Shown: positions 42,586 through 51,763 of the stretch, in pieces
Numbering within the stretch: position 1 is the first letter of the stretch
How the letters are laid out: each line of letters opens with the position of its first letter
DNA from: Natrialba hulunbeirensis JCM 10989
GTDB taxonomy: Archaea > Halobacteriota > Halobacteria > Halobacteriales > Natrialbaceae
Assembly (NCBI RefSeq): GCF_000337575.1
Contig: NZ_AOIM01000035.1
Span: 46,794 to 110,793 of the forward strand
Direction: 5' to 3'
DNA length: 64,000 bases
The notes under the pieces: generated by a model
The model's input: only the letters and a program-made list of their open reading frames with translations
The model's database searches: none
What the model was told of the DNA's origin: nothing
Position numbers and translations under genes: made by a program

Positions 42586-44240
42586 CGATTCTGGTGCTGT
42601 GGGTGCTGGTGTCGCGTCGCGTCCGTCTCTTGATCGATTGCACTGTGCCGTTCGCCCATTGTGTCGACTTCGTCAGCGACGCCTGCCACGCCGGCCTCGG
42701 CGAGCAGATCGCGGGCGCGCTGGCGGTCTTCGGGGTTGCCGATGGTCTGGGTCGGTCGCTCGCCCTCCGAGAGCGCGTCGATGTACGCCTTCGCAGTTTT
42801 CGACTTCGAGGTGCCGACGGCGGCACTGCCCTTCTCGTCTGGCGTCTGGTAGATGTTCAGCGGCACTTTTGGCATGCGCTCGACGCCGAACTGGTGGAAG
42901 TCCGTGGCCGGATCGGCGTGCAGCGCGAGCGCTTCCACGACCGCGCGCGAGTCGAGCGGGTTGACCTCGCGGTCGACGAAGACGAAGCAGTCGATGTGGA
43001 GCATCCCCCAGGTGGTGAAGATGAAGTTCGCGAGTTCGTGTAGCGCGCCCGGATAGGGCCGATCCGTTGCAATCACCCAGACCGTTCGCTCGGTGTAGGG
43101 CCAGGGTGCGGCCATCGCAACGTCGTAGCCGGCGGCACGCAGGCCGAGGGTGGCGTCCGGTCCGGCGGCCGCGACCTGGAGCGAACTCGTCGAGTTGCTG
43201 GCGTAGCCGACGCCAGAGCCCTCCACGCAGAAGGGAAGGTACGGTCGCTCGCGGTGGGTGATCGCGTCAACTGCGAGTACCGGCATGGAGCGGCGCGGGC
43301 CGTTCACGTAGCCGAAGTAGTCGCCGAATGGACCCTCGTCGAGTCGTTTCTCGGGGAGAATCCGCCCCTCGATGACGAGTTCGGCCGACGCCGGCACGCG
43401 GAGGTCGTTCGTCTCACAGGGAACGAGTTCGATTGGCGACTCCTGAAGCCCGCCGGCGAACGTCGCCTCGCTCCGCCCGACGGGAATCCACATCTCGCTG
43501 GCAGCGGTGACTGCCGGCCCCGCGCCGAGCGTGAGGGCAACCGGCATCGCCTCGCCGCGGCGCTCGTACTCGTAGTAGTAGCGATTCGGGAGTTGTTCAC
43601 CAGCAAGGAACAACACGCTCGCTCGCGACTCGCCGTGGATCATCGCCCGATGGCGCGACCAGCGCCCCCACTCGCCGTCCGGATCCGGCGCGACGAGCGT
43701 CGTCAGCGTCGCGTAGCGCCCGCCGTCCTGCTGGTGGATGTACGGCCAGGGGAACTCGAGTAGGTTCGCGTCTGTGTTTGTGTCCGTATTCGCGTCTGTG
43801 TCTGCATTCGTCTTCGCGCTCCCGTTTGCGCTTGCACTCGCGTCTCTGTCTTCAGCTGCGCGAGTCCGAACGACCTCCTTACACGGCGCTGTTCCCGGCT
43901 CGATGACGGTCGGTTCACGCTGCTTCTCGAGGCGATCGATAAGCTGGGCGTAGTAGGCGGGTCCCGATCGTCGCGCCGGCTTCGGCAGATCGAACGCCCG
44001 CGCGAGGTGGTCGAACTCCCGTCCGCGGGGGCCGCGGTAGGGATCACCGACGAGGCGGGCAGCCGTACCGTTGCCCTCGACGGACTCGAAGACGGGAATC
44101 CGCTCGTCAGTCTCGTTCGCGGCCATCGTGACCGCGCTCGCTTCGAGGTCCCAGGAAACCGGCGTCTCGATTTCGGTGAGTGCACCGGCGTTCTCGAGTA
44201 CGGTGAGAAACTCACGGAACGTCGTTACGGAAGTTGTCAT
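42582..44240 (-). CDS. UbiD-family prenylated-FMN-dependent decarboxylase
   Basis: 552 aa. MTTSVTTFREFLTVLENAGA, the ligand stretch YYEYERRGEAMPVALTLGAG, and VIEGRILPEKRLDEGPFGDY with the conserved Glu and Asp residues match active UbiD enzymes. YVNGPRRSMPVLAVDAITHR and LDSRAVVEALALHADPATDF complete the fold. A 20-residue Asn/Asp/Thr insertion (DTNTDANLLEFPW region) is a halophilic loop. It removes CO2 from an unsaturated or aromatic acid, or could run in reverse; it needs prenyl-FMN from UbiX, which is not in the window. Overlaps both neighbours by 4 nt. Confidence 0.9.
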   Translation of the reverse strand: MTTSVTTFREFLTVLENAGALTEIETPVSWDLEASAVTMAANETDERIPVFESVEGNGTAARLVGDPYRGPRGREFDHLARAFDLPKPARRSGPAYYAQLIDRLEKQREPTVIEPGTAPCKEVVRTRAAEDRDASASANGSAKTNADTDANTDTNTDANLLEFPWPYIHQQDGGRYATLTTLVAPDPDGEWGRWSRHRAMIHGESRASVLFLAGEQLPNRYYYEYERRGEAMPVALTLGAGPAVTAASEMWIPVGRSEATFAGGLQESPIELVPCETNDLRVPASAELVIEGRILPEKRLDEGPFGDYFGYVNGPRRSMPVLAVDAITHRERPYLPFCVEGSGVGYASNSTSSLQVAAAGPDATLGLRAAGYDVAMAAPWPYTERTVWVIATDRPYPGALHELANFIFTTWGMLHIDCFVFVDREVNPLDSRAVVEALALHADPATDFHQFGVERMPKVPLNIYQTPDEKGSAAVGTSKSKTAKAYIDALSEGERPTQTIGNPEDRQRARDLLAEAGVAGVADEVDTMGERHSAIDQETDATRHQHPQHQNR

Positions 44241-44899
44241 CGGGAGGGACGAGTGCGGTCGCGGTCAGTCGGCGCTGTCGTGGTCGGTGCGGTATCATCG
44301 CTGGCCGTATCCGTGCTCCGATTCCCATTCCTCTTCCTGCTCACATCCGCATCCGCATTCGTGCCCGTCTCTGCCTCCGACTCCGCGTTCGGGGCTGTGC
44401 TCTCGCCTCCGTCAACCGTCCGTTCGAGCGCCTCACGCAGCGGATCGGAGTCGTACTCGGTTCGGATCTCGTCGTACGCGTCGAGCAACGCCGGCTCCTG
44501 CTCGGCCAACTGGCTGAACAACAGCTCACGGATGGCCGCCGATGAGGACTCGTAGCGGCCAGTTTCAACGAGATACCGAAGGAGGACCTTCAGATCGTCC
44601 GACCTCGTGTTGAGCACGTTCGAGCGCTCGCGCTGGGAGGACGCGAGGGACTCGAGTAGTGTCTCGTCGACGGCGCGGTCGACGAACTCGACGTACCACT
44701 GTTCGGTCGTGGTCTCGTGGGGGCCGCTGACGACCGAGAGGGGGTGTGGGTCCTCGAGGTGTGTTTCGGTTCTGGACAGACGGACGCGCGCCTCGAAGAT
44801 TTCCTTCGTCTCGGGGTCCCGAAGCTGAAGGGTTGTTACTGTCTCGCCTGTCACATCCTCGGGGACGTGTTCTGCGGCCGTGACGTACTGATTCGCCAT
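44237..44899 (-). CDS. Hypothetical protein, first gene of the UbiD operon (220 aa)
   Basis: MANQYVTAAEHVPEDVTGET opens a beta-rich region (VTTLQLRDPETKEIFEARVR), followed by helices (LKVLLRYLVETGRYESSSAA IREL) and a 60-residue Asn/Asp/Thr-rich tail. The 'SSSAAIRELLFSQLAEQEP' helix resembles the C-terminal part of ribbon-helix-helix type or coiled adaptor proteins but is not decisive. It overlaps ubiD by 4 nt, so all three genes are co-translated. No metal-binding or flavin motif is seen. Function unknown; the operon position suggests a UbiD-related role. Confidence 0.65.
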   Translation of the reverse strand: MANQYVTAAEHVPEDVTGETVTTLQLRDPETKEIFEARVRLSRTETHLEDPHPLSVVSGPHETTTEQWYVEFVDRAVDETLLESLASSQRERSNVLNTRSDDLKVLLRYLVETGRYESSSAAIRELLFSQLAEQEPALLDAYDEIRTEYDSDPLREALERTVDGGESTAPNAESEAETGTNADADVSRKRNGNRSTDTASDDTAPTTTAPTDRDRTRPSR

Positions 44900-45140
44900 T
44901 GTAGTGGGTCGTGTTCGGCTGCGTGCCAGTCGATTCGGTCGCCGAAAACCGCCCGACTGGGAAGTCAAACCGAAGCTACAGAGGCGAACGAGATAAAAGG
45001 GCACGGTCCAGTCGACCGGTTACGGCGCAGCCGCTCGATTTGGGTTGCCAGTTACTGAACAGCCAGTGAGTGATGACAGCGCTGTCGCTCACAGGTGTAG
45101 AATACTGCAGTCAAGAGTCGATACCGTTACGAATTCCGCC

Positions 45141-45335
45141 TTACAGGCGCTCGACGTTCGTCGCGCGCGGGCCCTTTGGGGCCTGCTCGATTTCGAACTC
45201 GAGCTCCTGTCCTTCCTCAAGGTCCGGGCCGCCGATGTCTTCCATGTGGAAGAACACGTCGTCGTCCGCGTCCTCAGTCTCGATGAATCCGTAGCCGCCT
45301 GTGTCGTTGAAGAAATCAACGGTTCCTTTCGCCAT
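45141..45335 (-). CDS. cspA: Cold-shock domain protein
   Basis: 64 aa, one CSD. MAKGTVDFFNDTGGYGFIET has RNP1 (GYGFI) and DDDVFFHMEDIGG has RNP2 (VFFHM), each with the expected aromatic residues. It binds single-stranded RNA or DNA, acting as an RNA chaperone. The start at 45335 is the family N-terminus. A TATA-like TTTATGG about 30 nt upstream fits a leaderless or very short-leader mRNA. Acidic, as in other haloarchaea. Confidence 0.96.
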   Translation of the reverse strand: MAKGTVDFFNDTGGYGFIETEDADDDVFFHMEDIGGPDLEEGQELEFEIEQAPKGPRATNVERL

Positions 45336-45361
45336 TGCTTCTAAAGAGAGCAGGGCTGGAC

Positions 45362-45369
45362 CCATAAAC
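45362..45369 (-). promoter_or_regulatory. TATA-like box for cspA
   Basis: ccataaac on the given strand reads GTTTATGG toward cspA, about 30 nt before its ATG. No other box is nearby. Confidence 0.45.
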
Positions 45370-45618
45370 CCTGCGACTCATGCGGTAGTGCGGAATACTG
45401 GCGAGCTGTGGCCGCTGTGTGCGGTTGGGGGGATAATTGCCGATACGTATCAGTATACTCTTCGTCTCGATGGGCAGATCGTTGCGGTTGGGGGGAGTCC
45501 GTCGAATTGGTATCGATCGCTGTCGAACCGATCGGCATCTGATCTGGAATCGAGAACGTACTCGAGCCGATGTGTGTTGGTACCGGAACTATGTGATCTG
45601 GTCGTGCTATGTGATACC

Positions 45619-45828
45619 ATGGATGGGGTTCTGAACGAGCACACGAAAACGATCCACAAGCACCGAGGCGAGCATGCGGACCAGACCGACGTGCAGACGA
45701 TTTGCGGTGCGACTGCACATGTGACTCACGGTCGACTACAGGTCGTCCCGATCGAACGAATAACCGAGGATCAGACCATTACGCGCTGTGGGCGCTGTTT
45801 TGCGGATGCTGACGGTGGCGGCTACTGA
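45619..45828 (+). CDS. Small Cys/His protein (69 aa)
   Basis: MDGVLNEHTKTIHKHRGEHA leads to TICGATAHVTH and ends TRCGRCFADADGGGY. One Cys plus several His and a C-x2-C pair suggest a zinc-stabilised mini-domain. Short proteins with 'TIHKHR...CGA...RCGRCF' are familiar from other haloarchaea. A short frame upstream (45301 on) is not coding. Function unknown. Confidence 0.65.
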   Translation: MDGVLNEHTKTIHKHRGEHADQTDVQTICGATAHVTHGRLQVVPIERITEDQTITRCGRCFADADGGGY

Positions 45829-45837
45829 CTGGCCGGC

Positions 45838-46581
45838 TCACCACAGCAGACTGCGCGTCGCAGACTCGAACTTCGGCGGGACGAGTTCGGCGATCGCTTC
45901 CGGTTGGGTTTCGCCGTCGACGTTGACCAGATACGCGCGGCCGTGTTCGTCGCCGTAGACGCCCTGAAAGTCGTAGACGAATCCGTACACGCTGACTTCC
46001 TCGGGCACGTCCTCCGCGGCACGGAGGAACTCGACTTGCCGGTCTACGTTGAACTCGACGAGCTGGTTGATGACTGTCTCGTCGTCGGCATCGGCGTCGA
46101 TCTGGTCGGACTCGAGTCCGGCTTCCACGACGGGGACGAGCTGTTCGACCCACTTGTCGACGCCGCGCGGGCCGGGAAGCTCGCCACCAGTTGCAGCCTC
46201 GTAGGCGGCTGTGACGGCCCCGCAGCCGGTGTGACCGACGATGACGGCAGCGCTGGTTCCGGCGTGGTGGATCGGGTACAGCAGACCGCCATCGACGATG
46301 CGCTCGCCGTGGTCGACGTCCCAGACCTGATTCCCGATGTTGCTCGGCGTAAAGACGGAGCCGGGGTCGGCGACGTCCCACATTCGCTCTTGGGGGACGC
46401 GCGAGTCGGAACAACAGATCGAGACGACATCCGGTTGCTGACCGTCCTGCACGGCTGCGAAGTACTCCTCTGGTAGTGCGTCAGCGTGCGCTGCGTTGCC
46501 GGCGAGCAGGTCGGTCAGTACGGCGTGCCCGTCGCTCGCACAGGACGATTCCTGGGACTCCTGTTCGGCGTTGCCTCCCAT
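45838..46581 (-). CDS. Beta-class carbonic anhydrase
   Basis: 247 aa. Zinc ligands are visible: Cys in SICCSDSRVPQER, then His and Cys in VIVGHTGCGAVTA. The Asp-Arg dyad in CSDSR is intact, so it should be active. It interconverts CO2 and bicarbonate. FTPSNIGNQVWDVDHGERIV and PGPRGVDKWVEQL are family blocks. The acidic N-terminus (MGGNAEQESQESSCASDGHA) is an ordinary halophilic extension. Convergent with the small gene at 45619. Bicarbonate made here could feed the biotin carboxylase at 37.7-39.5 kb. Confidence 0.94.
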   Translation of the reverse strand: MGGNAEQESQESSCASDGHAVLTDLLAGNAAHADALPEEYFAAVQDGQQPDVVSICCSDSRVPQERMWDVADPGSVFTPSNIGNQVWDVDHGERIVDGGLLYPIHHAGTSAAVIVGHTGCGAVTAAYEAATGGELPGPRGVDKWVEQLVPVVEAGLESDQIDADADDETVINQLVEFNVDRQVEFLRAAEDVPEEVSVYGFVYDFQGVYGDEHGRAYLVNVDGETQPEAIAELVPPKFESATRSLLW

Positions 46582-46728
46582 ACGAACTCACGCACCCACT
46601 GGCGTCAAAGGCGTTACTCTTTGGGAGTTCGTTGGCACCCGGTTGGATCTAGGTTGACATCCGGGAGCCCGCCGACCGGCAGGTTCCGGGAACCAAATAT
46701 TGACCTGCCGACACACCGATGTGTGCGT

Positions 46729-47745
46729 ATGGTATCTACGCGCCAGTGGCACCTCGCGAGCCGCCCGACCGGCGAACCGACGATGGAAAACTTCGATCTC
46801 GTCACCGTCGACCTCGACGACCCCGGTCCGGGCGAGGTACTCGTCCGGACGCTGTACCAGTCCGTCGACCCATATATGCGCGGCCGGATGCGCGACGCCG
46901 AGTCCTACGAGGAACCCTGGGACGTCGGCGAGCCGATGCAAGCCGGCGTCGTTGCCGAAGTTGTCCAGTCGAATCACGACGGCTACGAGTCGGGCGACAT
47001 CGTCACCGGCGAACTCCTGTGGGCCGAGCACGCCATCGCGGACGGCGACGAACTTCGACCAGTCAATCCCGACCACGGCCCAATTTCGACCGCGCTCGGC
47101 ACGCTCGGGATGCCCGGCGTGACCGCGTACTTCGGCATGCTCGACGTGGCCGAGCCGACGCCGGGTGACACGGTTGTCGTCTCGGCGGCCGCCGGCGCGG
47201 TCGGCTCCGTCGCCGGCCAGCTCGCTCGCCTCGCCGGCGCGCGCGTTGTCGGTACCGCAGGCTCCGACGAGAAGGTCAAGTGGCTCACCGACGAGCTGGG
47301 CTTCGACGCGGCGATCAACTACAAGGAAACCGACGACCTCGGACGGGCGATGGCCGAGGCCTGTCCGAACGGTATCGACGCCTACTTCGACAACGTCGGC
47401 GGGCCGATCACGGACGCCGTCTGGCCGCTGCTCAACGTCCGTTCGCGGGTCGCGGTCTGTGGACAGATCTCGATCTACAACGCGACGGAGGTCCCGACCG
47501 GGCCGCGAAAGCTCGCCAAACTCATCGAGAGTCGCGCCCGCGTGGAAGGATTACTCGTTCGTGACTACGAGGACCGCTGGGGCGAAGCACTCCGCCGGCT
47601 CTCGACGTTTATCCAGAACGATGAGATTCGGTACCGCCAGCACACTGTGGAGGGCTTCGAGAATGCGCCCGACGCGTTCCTCGGGCTGTTCGAGGGTGAC
47701 AACATCGGGAAACAGCTCGTGCAAGTTGGTGAGTACGAAGCGTAA
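46729..47745 (+). CDS. NADP-dependent oxidoreductase (MDR family, leukotriene B4 dehydrogenase-like)
   Basis: 338 aa. VRTLYQSVDPYMRGRM, the Rossmann motif SAAAGAVGSVAGQLARLAGA, GGPITDAVWPLLNVRSRVAV and VEGLLVRDYEDRW place it in the medium-chain reductase/PTGR family, which reduces alkenals or 2-enones with NADPH. Structural zinc Cys are absent, as usual in this branch. The start at 46729 has a TATA-like caaatattga about 28 nt upstream. The 81-codon extension upstream covers the carbonic anhydrase promoter and is rejected. Confidence 0.93.
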   Translation: MVSTRQWHLASRPTGEPTMENFDLVTVDLDDPGPGEVLVRTLYQSVDPYMRGRMRDAESYEEPWDVGEPMQAGVVAEVVQSNHDGYESGDIVTGELLWAEHAIADGDELRPVNPDHGPISTALGTLGMPGVTAYFGMLDVAEPTPGDTVVVSAAAGAVGSVAGQLARLAGARVVGTAGSDEKVKWLTDELGFDAAINYKETDDLGRAMAEACPNGIDAYFDNVGGPITDAVWPLLNVRSRVAVCGQISIYNATEVPTGPRKLAKLIESRARVEGLLVRDYEDRWGEALRRLSTFIQNDEIRYRQHTVEGFENAPDAFLGLFEGDNIGKQLVQVGEYEA

Positions 47746-47754
47746 CGGGCGAGA

Positions 47755-47832
47755 CGGATAGCGACAAACAGCGGCAGACAGCGACAAACGGTGACAAACT
47801 GCGACAGACAACGGTAGAAGCGACACACAGCG
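47755..47832. repeat. Degenerate short tandem repeat
   Basis: Units of about 10-11 nt of the type gcgacaaac(a/g)g recur some seven times between the stops of two convergent genes. Simple-sequence expansion; too short and irregular for a CRISPR array. Confidence 0.5.
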
Positions 47833-47847
47833 AGCGATTTCCACTTC

Positions 47848-48438
47848 TCAGACAATCTCCGGTGTGAGCGGATATTGCCAGACCTCTCCATCGTTCGCCT
47901 TCACCGCCGCGACGACGCAGAACGCGATGTCGAGGATCGGCAGGATGATCAGACCGAGAATACCGACGCCGACGATGACTAGCATCAGCGAGAGCAGCAT
48001 GTAGATGGTGAACATAATCTGCCAGTTCACCGCCATCCGTGCGTTCGCGTCGACGAACTCGTCCTCCGTGACGACGAGCACGATTAGCGGACCGATAAGC
48101 CACGTGAAGATCGCGAGCAGATGCGTCACGGCAGCAAACGACGTGTCGTTTCGCCGCGTTTTGTATCCCGGCGCATCGTAGCCGTCCGACCCATACCCGG
48201 CCTGCTCGTAACTTCCGGAGCCGTAGTCGTCCGTTCCATAGTCATCGGCCCCGTAGTCGTCCGACCCATAGTCGTCGGCTCCGTAGTCGTTCGTCCCCCA
48301 CTCATCCGTTCGACCGCCACTCTCACTTTCACCTCCAGCACGGTCGTCTCGGCCAACTTCCGCACCACACGCCGAACAATAATTCGCGCCGGACTCGAGT
48401 ACCGACCCGCAGTTCCAGCAGTACTCTTCGCGTTCCAT
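47848..48438 (-). CDS. DUF4870-type membrane protein with zinc ribbon and Asp-Tyr-Gly repeats
   Basis: 196 aa. N-terminal zinc ribbon CWNCGSVLESGANYCSACG; then about eight DDYG(S/A/T) repeats (residues ~45-90); then the membrane domain THLLAIFTWLIGPLIVLVVT, ANWQIMFTIYMLLSLMLVIV and LGLIILPILDIAFCVVAAVK. DUF4870 proteins are small tri- or tetra-helix membrane proteins of unknown role. Start MEREEYCWNCG at 48438 has a TATA-like ACTTTATTG about 28 nt upstream. The repeat, made of 12-15-nt units, probably varies in length between strains. Confidence 0.88.
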   Translation of the reverse strand: MEREEYCWNCGSVLESGANYCSACGAEVGRDDRAGGESESGGRTDEWGTNDYGADDYGSDDYGADDYGTDDYGSGSYEQAGYGSDGYDAPGYKTRRNDTSFAAVTHLLAIFTWLIGPLIVLVVTEDEFVDANARMAVNWQIMFTIYMLLSLMLVIVGVGILGLIILPILDIAFCVVAAVKANDGEVWQYPLTPEIV

Positions 48439-48521
48439 AGTTGACAATACGCTCGCACGAAGCAATAAAGTGGCGTTGATCCTGCGTTCGGTGGCTGTCT
48501 GCTCGGGGAGTGCTCGCCAGT

Positions 48522-49319
48522 TCAGTCAGTGAGTCCGTACCCGATCTTGAACAGGTAGACATCGATCGCGAGGACGGCGACGGTTAGTAGCGTGAGCACG
48601 CCGAGGGAGGCAAGCGGCGCGAACTCGGCGTAGGCGGCCGGCGCGACCTCGAACATGTCCGAGTAGCCGAGCAGGCCGTAGCGGACGCTGTCGACCATGT
48701 AGACCATCGGGTTCAGCAGCGAGACGGCTTGCCAGAGCGGTTCGAGCATCGTCAGCGAGTAGAAGACGGCACCGAAGAAGACCAGCGGGCGCAGGATGAA
48801 CTGGTTCATGACGGTGAGATCGTCGAAGTCCCGCGCGACGAGGCCGCCGATGATTCCCAGCCCCGCAAAGAGTGCGGCGATGACGACCATCGTGGCCACG
48901 AGGAAGAGGCCGTTCTCGATGCTGATCGGCACGAACAGGCGGCCGATGACGGCGATGATGACGCCGACGATCAGCCCGCGGACGGCACTCGCGGAGACGT
49001 AGGCGACGACCATCTCGACGTACGACAGCGGCGAGGTCAGCGTTTCGTGGATGTACTCGTTCCACCGCCCGTGGAAGATCGAGAACGAGGCGTTCTCGAA
49101 AGCGTTCGAGATGGTCCCGAGGACGACGAGTCCGGGAATGAGAAAGAGGATGTAGCCAATCCCCTCGACGGGTTCGTCGATGCGGCCGCCCAGGATCATT
49201 CCGAAGACGGCGAAGTAGAGCACGTTGGTGATCGCCGGCGGCATGAACGTGTTCTTCGGCCGGCGAACGAATCGCAGGAGTTCGCGCTTGAACAGGGCGC
49301 GAAAGCCAACGGAGAGCAT
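48522..49319 (-). CDS. ABC-2 type transporter permease
   Basis: 265 aa. RALFKRELLRFVRRPKNTFM, then about six membrane segments. GRWNEYIHETLTSPLSYVEM and ARDFDDLTVMNQFILRPLVF match the ABC-2 (DrrB/NodJ-like) family. The ATG overlaps the last base of the ATPase stop (TAATG), so the pair is coupled. Likely an exporter of a lipid, drug or polysaccharide-type substrate; no clue to which. Confidence 0.92.
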   Translation of the reverse strand: MLSVGFRALFKRELLRFVRRPKNTFMPPAITNVLYFAVFGMILGGRIDEPVEGIGYILFLIPGLVVLGTISNAFENASFSIFHGRWNEYIHETLTSPLSYVEMVVAYVSASAVRGLIVGVIIAVIGRLFVPISIENGLFLVATMVVIAALFAGLGIIGGLVARDFDDLTVMNQFILRPLVFFGAVFYSLTMLEPLWQAVSLLNPMVYMVDSVRYGLLGYSDMFEVAPAAYAEFAPLASLGVLTLLTVAVLAIDVYLFKIGYGLTD

Positions 49320-50410
49320 TAGGCGACTCCCTCCTGTTCGTGTTCCTGTTCGTGTTCCTGTTCGCGTTCGTGTCCGTGCTCCTGCTTCTGATTCTGATTC
49401 TGACTCTGTTCCCCTTCCTGCTCACCAGCATCAGGAGCTTCACTGTCACCCGCACTGGAAGCAGACGACCGCGTCACCGACCGATCCTCCTGTCGCGTTA
49501 GATCCACGAAGATCTCCTCGAGTGACGTCCGCGAAATCTCGAGGTCTGCAATCTCGTGGCCCGCCGCCTCCAGGTCGTGCAACACCTGTGGCACAGTCGA
49601 CCCGCCGTCGTCGACGCGGATCTCGAGTTGGTCGCCGTTCGTCGACACCTCGTGGGCGTACTCGCCGAGGGCGGACTCGATGGTCGCGGCAGCGGGCGGG
49701 GTGGACTCGAGTAGAATCTCGATCGTGTCGGTGCCGCGGCGTTTGAGGTCGTCTGGGGTCGCCACGGTGACCTTGTGGCCTTCGTTCATGATGGCGACGC
49801 GGTCACAGAGGCGTTCTGCTTCCTCGATGTAGTGGGTCGTCAGGAGGATGGTTGTCCCTTCCTCGTTGAGTTCGGTGACGAGGTCCCAGAGGTCGTGGCG
49901 TAGTTGCACGTCCACGCCCGCGGTTGGTTCGTCCAGAATCAACAAATCTGGGTCAGTAACGAGCGCTCGCGCGAGGAGGAGGCGGCGTTTCATCCCGCCG
50001 GAGAGCCAGTCGAAGCGCTCGTGTCGCTTGTCGTAGATGCCGACGCGCTTGAGCACCTCGTCGGCTCGCTCGCCGGCTTCATCTTCGGGAATTCCGTGGT
50101 AACCGGCCTTGTGCATCAGGACCTCTCGGATGGGGAAGAAACGATCGACGTTGAACTCCTGCGGTGCGAGTCCGATCGCGTTGCGAGCCTGCTGGTAGTC
50201 GGCCTCGACGTCGTAGCCGAAGACTCGCGCCTCGCCGCCCGACTTGCGGACGAGACCGACGAGCGTGTTGATGAACGTCGTTTTCCCCGCCCCGTTGGGG
50301 CCAAGGAGGCCGAAGAACTCACCCTCTTCGACGGTGAGCGACAGCTCGTTCAACGCGCGCAACTCCCCGTAATCCTTCACGAGATCGACGGTCTCGATGG
50401 CCGGTGGCAT
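49319..50410 (-). CDS. ABC transporter ATP-binding protein
   Basis: 363 aa DrrA-type ATPase. Walker A LLGPNGAGKTTFINTLVG, signature LSGGMKRRL, Walker B LLILDEPTAGVD and switch His TTHYIEEAERLCDR. An extra C-terminal domain of ~80 residues is typical of DrrA-like exporters. It then carries a low-complexity Gln/Glu/His tail (HEREQEHEQEHEQEG) of ~40 residues encoded by short repeats at 49325-49400. A TATA-like TTCTTAACC about 28 nt upstream of 50410 supports the start. Confidence 0.93.
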   Translation of the reverse strand: MPPAIETVDLVKDYGELRALNELSLTVEEGEFFGLLGPNGAGKTTFINTLVGLVRKSGGEARVFGYDVEADYQQARNAIGLAPQEFNVDRFFPIREVLMHKAGYHGIPEDEAGERADEVLKRVGIYDKRHERFDWLSGGMKRRLLLARALVTDPDLLILDEPTAGVDVQLRHDLWDLVTELNEEGTTILLTTHYIEEAERLCDRVAIMNEGHKVTVATPDDLKRRGTDTIEILLESTPPAAATIESALGEYAHEVSTNGDQLEIRVDDGGSTVPQVLHDLEAAGHEIADLEISRTSLEEIFVDLTRQEDRSVTRSSASSAGDSEAPDAGEQEGEQSQNQNQKQEHGHEREQEHEQEHEQEGVA

Positions 50411-50515
50411 CGGCGCACTCTCGGCTACCGTCGCGGTTAAGAATGTTGGTCTCGGCGCACGAAACGGGTGCTTCGGCGGCTATGGCGCGATCTGTACGGC
50501 CGTCGATTGTCACCC

Positions 50516-51763
50516 TCAATCTGCGCGCTGGGCCTGTGCCGCGAGGCCGACTGCCCCACTCTTCTGGACGATGTCGAAGGCAGTCATGATGTCCGAGCGT
50601 GAGATGAGGCCGACAAGGTCGTCACCCGCCCGTGGTTCACTTCCGGGCGGCACGTCAGCCTCCTGCCCGGGAGCGCCATCATGGCCGTTTCGTTCGACGA
50701 CCAGCAGCCGACCGATGTCGTTCTCGCGCATCTGTTCGATTGCGGTCATCGCGTCGGACTCCGCGGAGATGGTCTTCAGATCCGTCGTCATAATCTCCTC
50801 GACGGTGTAGGCATCGCGTTCGACTGGTTGGATCTCACGGGCGTCCGAGAGCGTCACGAGTCCGACCAGGCGACCGCCGCCGCCACCGTTTGGTTCGACG
50901 ACCGGGTAGCCCGTGTGGCGCTCGCTGAACATCCGCTGGATCAACTGTGCGACGGAGGCGCCGGGAGCGACCGTGTGAAGATCGCTCGCGGGAGTCATGA
51001 TGTCCGAGACGGTCACGTCTTGGAACGCCGCTTTCATTGTCACCTGCTGGGCCTCGCTCGAGGCGGCGATGTAGACGAAGAAGGCGATGCCGAGCAGGAT
51101 GATGTTGAACGGCGGGATGAGCGCGAACAGCCCCATCAGAACGGCGAAAAATTTCCCGATGCTCGCGGCCTGCTGGGTCGCCTTGGCGTACGGCTTCGAG
51201 CGAGCGAGGAACGCCCGGAGAACGCGACCGCCGTCCATCGGGAACGCGGGCAGCATGTTGAATCCCGCGAGCGCGATGTTCAGGATTGCGAGGTATGCAA
51301 GCACGAACTGCGTGCCGTCCATACTCGCTGGGGTGACGTAGAAGAGGCCGAACGAGGCGATACCGACGAGCACGGAGACGATCGGGCCGGCGATGGCGAT
51401 CGCGAACTCCTGTCGCCAGTCTTCGGGCATCTCGGAGAACGCGGCGACGCCGCCGAACAGCCAGAGCGTAATCGAGTCGATCGGGAAGCCGTACCGCTGG
51501 GCGGTCAGTGAGTGGCCGAGTTCGTGAAAGACGACGCCGACGAACAGGCCGATCGCAGCGGCAAGGCCGAGGATCCAGGGGTTCCAACCAGCCGTGACGG
51601 ACTCCACGTCGATGTTGGCTCCCATGAACGCATTGAGGAGTTCCGTGACAGCACCGATCTGGAACCCGATAAGATACGCAAATAACGGGAGCACCAGCAA
51701 GAACGTAATATCGAGTTTGATCGGGATTCCGAAGAGGGTCCCGATCCGGAAACTCTTCATCAT
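50516..51763 (-). CDS. Site-2-type (M50) intramembrane metalloprotease with CBS domains
   Basis: 415 aa. Membrane segments in the first ~230 residues hold the zinc site GVVFHELGHSLTAQ (HExxH) and the distal NMLPAFPMDGGRVLRA with the third ligand Asp. Two CBS domains follow, starting VSDIMTPASDLHTVAPGASV and VEEIMTTDLKTI, with a Gly/Pro-rich insertion near residue 365. Such proteases cleave transmembrane regulators; the CBS pair may sense adenine nucleotides. ATG at 51763 (of two adjacent Met codons) is set by a TATA-like TACTTAAG about 27 nt upstream. Confidence 0.92.
   Translation of the reverse strand: MMKSFRIGTLFGIPIKLDITFLLVLPLFAYLIGFQIGAVTELLNAFMGANIDVESVTAGWNPWILGLAAAIGLFVGVVFHELGHSLTAQRYGFPIDSITLWLFGGVAAFSEMPEDWRQEFAIAIAGPIVSVLVGIASFGLFYVTPASMDGTQFVLAYLAILNIALAGFNMLPAFPMDGGRVLRAFLARSKPYAKATQQAASIGKFFAVLMGLFALIPPFNIILLGIAFFVYIAASSEAQQVTMKAAFQDVTVSDIMTPASDLHTVAPGASVAQLIQRMFSERHTGYPVVEPNGGGGGRLVGLVTLSDAREIQPVERDAYTVEEIMTTDLKTISAESDAMTAIEQMRENDIGRLLVVERNGHDGAPGQEADVPPGSEPRAGDDLVGLISRSDIMTAFDIVQKSGAVGLAAQAQRAD

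Noticed and set aside
45420..45496. Two copies of a G-rich 14-mer (tgcggttgggggga) before the small Cys/His gene
   Set aside because: Real direct repeat, but only two copies and no further context; it could not be tied to any promoter or fold, so no claim is made.
47755..47832. Possible CRISPR-like tandem repeat
   Set aside because: Units are ~10 nt and degenerate, with no spacers.
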